From contig NZ_WHOM01000036.1 of NCBI RefSeq assembly GCF_009739465.1, positions 62,001 to 126,000 of the forward strand: a stretch of DNA of 64,000 bases, given 5' to 3'. The notes beneath the pieces are model-generated. The model was not told the origin of the DNA. It did no database searches and worked only from the letters and a program-made list of their open reading frames with translations. Origin of the DNA: Streptomyces apocyni (lineage in GTDB: Bacteria; Actinomycetota; Actinomycetes; Streptomycetales; Streptomycetaceae). How positions within the stretch are numbered: position 1 is the first letter of the stretch; every line of letters begins with the position of its first letter. Positions 61,628 to 64,000 of this stretch are shown in pieces. Made by a program: the position numbers and the translations under genes.

Positions 61628-63497
61628 ATGGCGGGGCGAGGGGAGAGCGCGGCCACGGCGCCCGGGGCGACGTCGGGGCGGCGAGCGCACCCCGCCGCTC
61701 CCTGGATGCCGGACCGGTGGCGGACGGTGGCGCCCGCGCGCACGGTGCTGGGTGTCATCCACAACGTCACGTCGGCGACGCGGCTGCTTGACCTACTGAC
61801 CGTTTTCGACGGCGATCCGCGGGTGCAGGTGCTGTTCACGTGTACCGGGTCGTCGCCGTTCGAGCCCGGGATCGAGGAGTTCGTCAGGGCGCGGGAGCTG
61901 CCGCTCATCTCGTGGGACGAGGCTCGCGGTCATGCGTTCGACCTGGCGGTGAGCACGAGTCGGGGCGGTGACCTGCAGAATCTCTCCGCACCGATCATTG
62001 GATCGCCACACGGCGCGGGATACAATAAAACACTGCACCGGGAGCCGGGAGCCGGGAGCCGGGAGCCGGGAGCCGGGAGCCGGGAGCCGGGAGCCGGGAG
62101 CCGGGAGCCGGGAGCCGGGAGCCGGGAGCCGGGAGCCGGGAGCATTCGGGCTTACCGCTGAATGGCTGGTGCACGACAGTGAGTTGATCCCAGCCGCCAT
62201 CGTGCTCTCGCACGACGAGCAGCGCGCCCGCCTGCGGCAGGGCTGCCCGCAGGCCGTACCCCTGTCTCACGTCGTCGGCGACCCCTGCATGGACCAGATC
62301 CAGGCCTCACTTCCGTTCCGGAGCGAGTACCGTGCCGCACTCGGCGTACGGCCTGGTCAACGGCTGCTCCTGCTGACCTCCACCTGGGGACGGCGGTCGC
62401 TTCTCGGCGGGGCGGCCGACGTGGTGGGGCGCGCGCTCGCCGAACTCCCCCGCGACGAGTTCCGTGTCGTCGCGGCCATCCACCCTAACGCCTGGTACGG
62501 GCACGGTGGTTGGCAGATCCGGTCCTGGCTGGAGCCGTATGTCAGGGCCGGGCTGATCCTGCCCGAGCCCGCGACCGACACCTGGAAGGCCGCACTGTGC
62601 GCGGCCGACGCCTTCCTAGGCGACCACGGCTCGCTGACCCTGTACGCGGCGGGGCGCGGACTGCCGGGCCTGCTGGCCTCGTTCGACGAGGAGAGCGTCG
62701 CCGCCGGGTCCCCGATGGCGCGGCTCGGGGCGCTGCTGCCCCGGGTCCACCCGTCCGCACCGCTGGCCGGGCAACTCGCGGCGGCCCTGCGCGACCAGCC
62801 GGACAGCCCCGGCCTGGCCGACGCCTCACGGCTGGTCACCTCGCGCCCCGGCCAGGCCCTTGCCCGCCTCAGACGGCTCTGCTACCGGACCCTCGACCTG
62901 GCCGAGCCCACGCGGCCGGTCGTACCCCACCCCGTACACCTGCCCCCTCCCGTCGCCTCCGGACGCCAATCCCCGCTGGACCAGGCCGTGTTCGCCGACG
63001 CCCGAGTGGCCGCGCGCGACCCGGCTGGCCGCGCCACCGTTTTGCTGCGCCGCTACCCCGCCGAGCCACAGGCCCGGGGCCGCCGGACGCACATGCGCGA
63101 CCCGCAGGTCGTCGTCGACGAGGGCGAACCAGACCCTCGCTGGGCGAACGTCGCCGACGTCGTCGTCTCGCGCGGGTCGCGATCCGAAGAGCTGTTCGCG
63201 CGGCACGCGGGCTGCTGGATGGTCGTCGAACCCACCTCACACGCGGCCTGCCGCCTGCGCCTGCGCGACGGCGCCGGGCACATCGCCCGCTGGACCACGC
63301 GCCCGTGGTGGGCGACACCGGCGGTCGCCGCGTCGGCTCTGGGCGCCTGTCTGGCCCACTTCGGGGACGACTGGGAGGGCGAGGTCGCGGTACACGCGGG
63401 CGACGAACTCCCCTTGGGCGTACTCCTCGTGCACCAGAGCGCCCCCCACGGGCCAGCGGCGCACACCACCGACCCAGACGTCCAGATCGAGTACTGA
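61628..63497 (+). pseudogene. Gene split in two frames by a 7-bp repeat (candidate phase-variable, present allele 'off')
   Basis: An N-terminal part starting at ATG 61628 (TVLGVIHNVTSATRLLDLLT; APIIGSPHGAGYNKTL) is in one frame and ends at a TGA at 62159-62161 just after the repeat. The rest (AFGLTAEWLVHDSELIPAAI onward, through AIHPNAWYGHGGWQIRSWLE and DAFLGDHGSLTLYAAGRGLP, to DVQIEY at 63497) is in another frame. Together they make one GT-B-like protein of about 600 residues similar to actinobacterial proteins often annotated as CDP-glycerol glycerophosphotransferase-like or hypothetical. Loss of one 7-bp unit (or gain of two) would restore one frame. It could instead be a dead gene or an assembly slip. 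No other frame disruption is seen in either half. Confidence 0.8.
62038..62143. repeat. 7-bp tandem repeat (GGAGCCG, 15.1 copies) inside the split gene
   Basis: Fourteen perfect full units run from 62041 to 62138, with partial units on both sides. In the current frame it encodes repeats of REPGAGS. Seven is not a multiple of three, so each gained or lost unit shifts the frame. Without expansion the tract would be about two units and give ...HREPGAFGLTAEW..., which reads smoothly across the join. Confidence 0.98.
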
Positions 63498-63533
63498 GCG
63501 TCGCGGGACAGGTCGGGTCGGGTCGGGGAAGGC

Positions 63534-64000
63534 TCAGGTGCCCGCGCCGCCGCGCCGTTCCGGCCCGGCGAGCCTCGCGCGGGCCTCCGCGGCGCGGAGG
63601 CTGCCGATGCCGGTGTAGGCGTTGAGCGCCATCTGCCAGTCCTCGCGGGCTTCTTCGGTGGCTGATTGGGCCACGTGAGCGTCTCCTCGGAGGAGGCGGG
63701 CATCCGCCTCCTCCTTGGGGGCACCGCGGCCCTGGAACAGGTCCAGAGCCTCGGTCAGCAGGGTGACGGCCTGGTCGGGGTGGCCCGCCGCCAGGGCGGA
63801 CTCCGCGTGGCGGGTCAGCGTGCGGGCCTCGTTGTAGCGGTCGGGCGTGGGGAGATCGGCGAACTGGCGGCGCGCCGCCACGAGAAGCCCGGCGGCCTCC
63901 TCGTGGTGGCCAGCGGCGCTCGCGGCCCGGCCCCGGTGGTAGGTGAGCAGCGCCCGGCCGCGCGCGTGGTCGAGATCGCCGAGCGCGTCGATGGCCTGCC
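63534..64000 (-). CDS. TPR-repeat protein, C-terminal part (5' end outside window)
   Basis: An open frame enters from the right edge and ends at 63534, giving the last 154 residues. They consist of tetratricopeptide-like paired helices (ALGDLDHARGRALLTYHRGR; AARRQFADLPTPDRYNEART; VTLLTEALDLFQGRGAPKEE; EDWQMALNAYTGIGSLRAAE). In Streptomyces such a C-terminus commonly belongs to large AfsR/SARP-like or NB-ARC regulators, but the upstream domains are not visible, so only the TPR assignment is firm. Confidence 0.8.
   Translation of the reverse strand, partial: QAIDALGDLDHARGRALLTYHRGRAASAAGHHEEAAGLLVAARRQFADLPTPDRYNEARTLTRHAESALAAGHPDQAVTLLTEALDLFQGRGAPKEEADARLLRGDAHVAQSATEEAREDWQMALNAYTGIGSLRAAEARARLAGPERRGGAGT

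Noticed and set aside
62038..62143. Repeat array as a CRISPR
   Set aside because: Units are 7 bp, directly adjacent, without spacers, and inside a coding sequence.

Overview
The window is high-GC actinobacterial DNA, almost certainly from a Streptomyces chromosome. Support: very strong third-codon GC bias; many GTG and TTG starts; ATGA/GTGA gene overlaps; a conservon (cvnABCD) signalling operon; the Streptomyces-type hopanoid operon with its small DUF6126 and DUF6380 genes; a DUF5941 protein; and an 'SCO6745 family' gene. From memory, the order hopanoid genes - idi - SCO6745-like - tex-like - fadAB resembles the S. coelicolor SCO67xx region. No tRNA, rRNA, CRISPR array, transposase or prophage was recognised.

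Layout. 1-8 kb: the end of a YjbR-like gene, an acyl-CoA-dehydrogenase-like gene without the usual catalytic Glu, a leftward conservon operon (sensor kinase, roadblock, DUF742, GTPase) extended by a GAF gene, and a BBE-type flavoprotein. 8-12.6 kb: a large LuxR regulator, then an arsenic island (two ArsC-type reductases, arsR, acr3, and a 23-codon stump of what looks like a lost flavoprotein gene). 12.8-17.6 kb: an MBL-fold hydrolase, an SGNH esterase, a secreted LysM/M23 cell-wall peptidase under a c-di-AMP (ydaO) riboswitch, and a tyrosine phosphatase. 17.6-30.7 kb: a leftward hopanoid operon, hpnC-hpnD-(DUF6380)-hpnE-polyprenyl synthase-shc-hpnG-hpnH-dxs-aminotransferase-XRE/cupin regulator-DUF6126, largely joined by 1-4 nt overlaps. 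30.8-37.9 kb: a second leftward operon with a DUF5941/CDP-alcohol phosphatidyltransferase fusion, a cytidylyltransferase-like protein, a glycerol-1-phosphate-dehydrogenase-like enzyme, another CDP-alcohol phosphatidyltransferase, a GT2 glycosyltransferase and a two-gene polysaccharide-type ABC exporter. I infer an uncharacterised phosphodiester-linked surface glycopolymer or glycolipid. 38.3-46.7 kb: CDF cation exporter, methyltransferase, idi, anti-sigma-like ATPase, DUF308 membrane protein, crotonase, two tandem DJ-1/PfpI proteins beside a GlxA-type regulator, and an SCO6745-family protein. 46.8-53.5 kb: tex, an unknown gene, a DAAO-like flavoprotein, a secreted sphingomyelinase-type phosphodiesterase and a MerR regulator. 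53.6-61.5 kb: a beta-oxidation operon (alpha-methylacyl-CoA racemase, acyl-CoA dehydrogenase, thiolase, FadB-type protein), a divergent saccharopine-dehydrogenase-like protein and endonuclease V. 61.6-64 kb: a gene split into two reading frames by a 7-bp tandem repeat of about 15 copies, then the 3' end of a TPR protein.

The two most unusual elements are the 7-bp repeat inside the gene at 61.6-63.5 kb, a candidate slipped-strand on/off switch whose present allele is 'off', and the glycerol-1-phosphate / CDP-alcohol / ABC-exporter operon at 30.8-37.9 kb, next to the hopanoid operon. References to S. coelicolor gene order are recollections, not searches.
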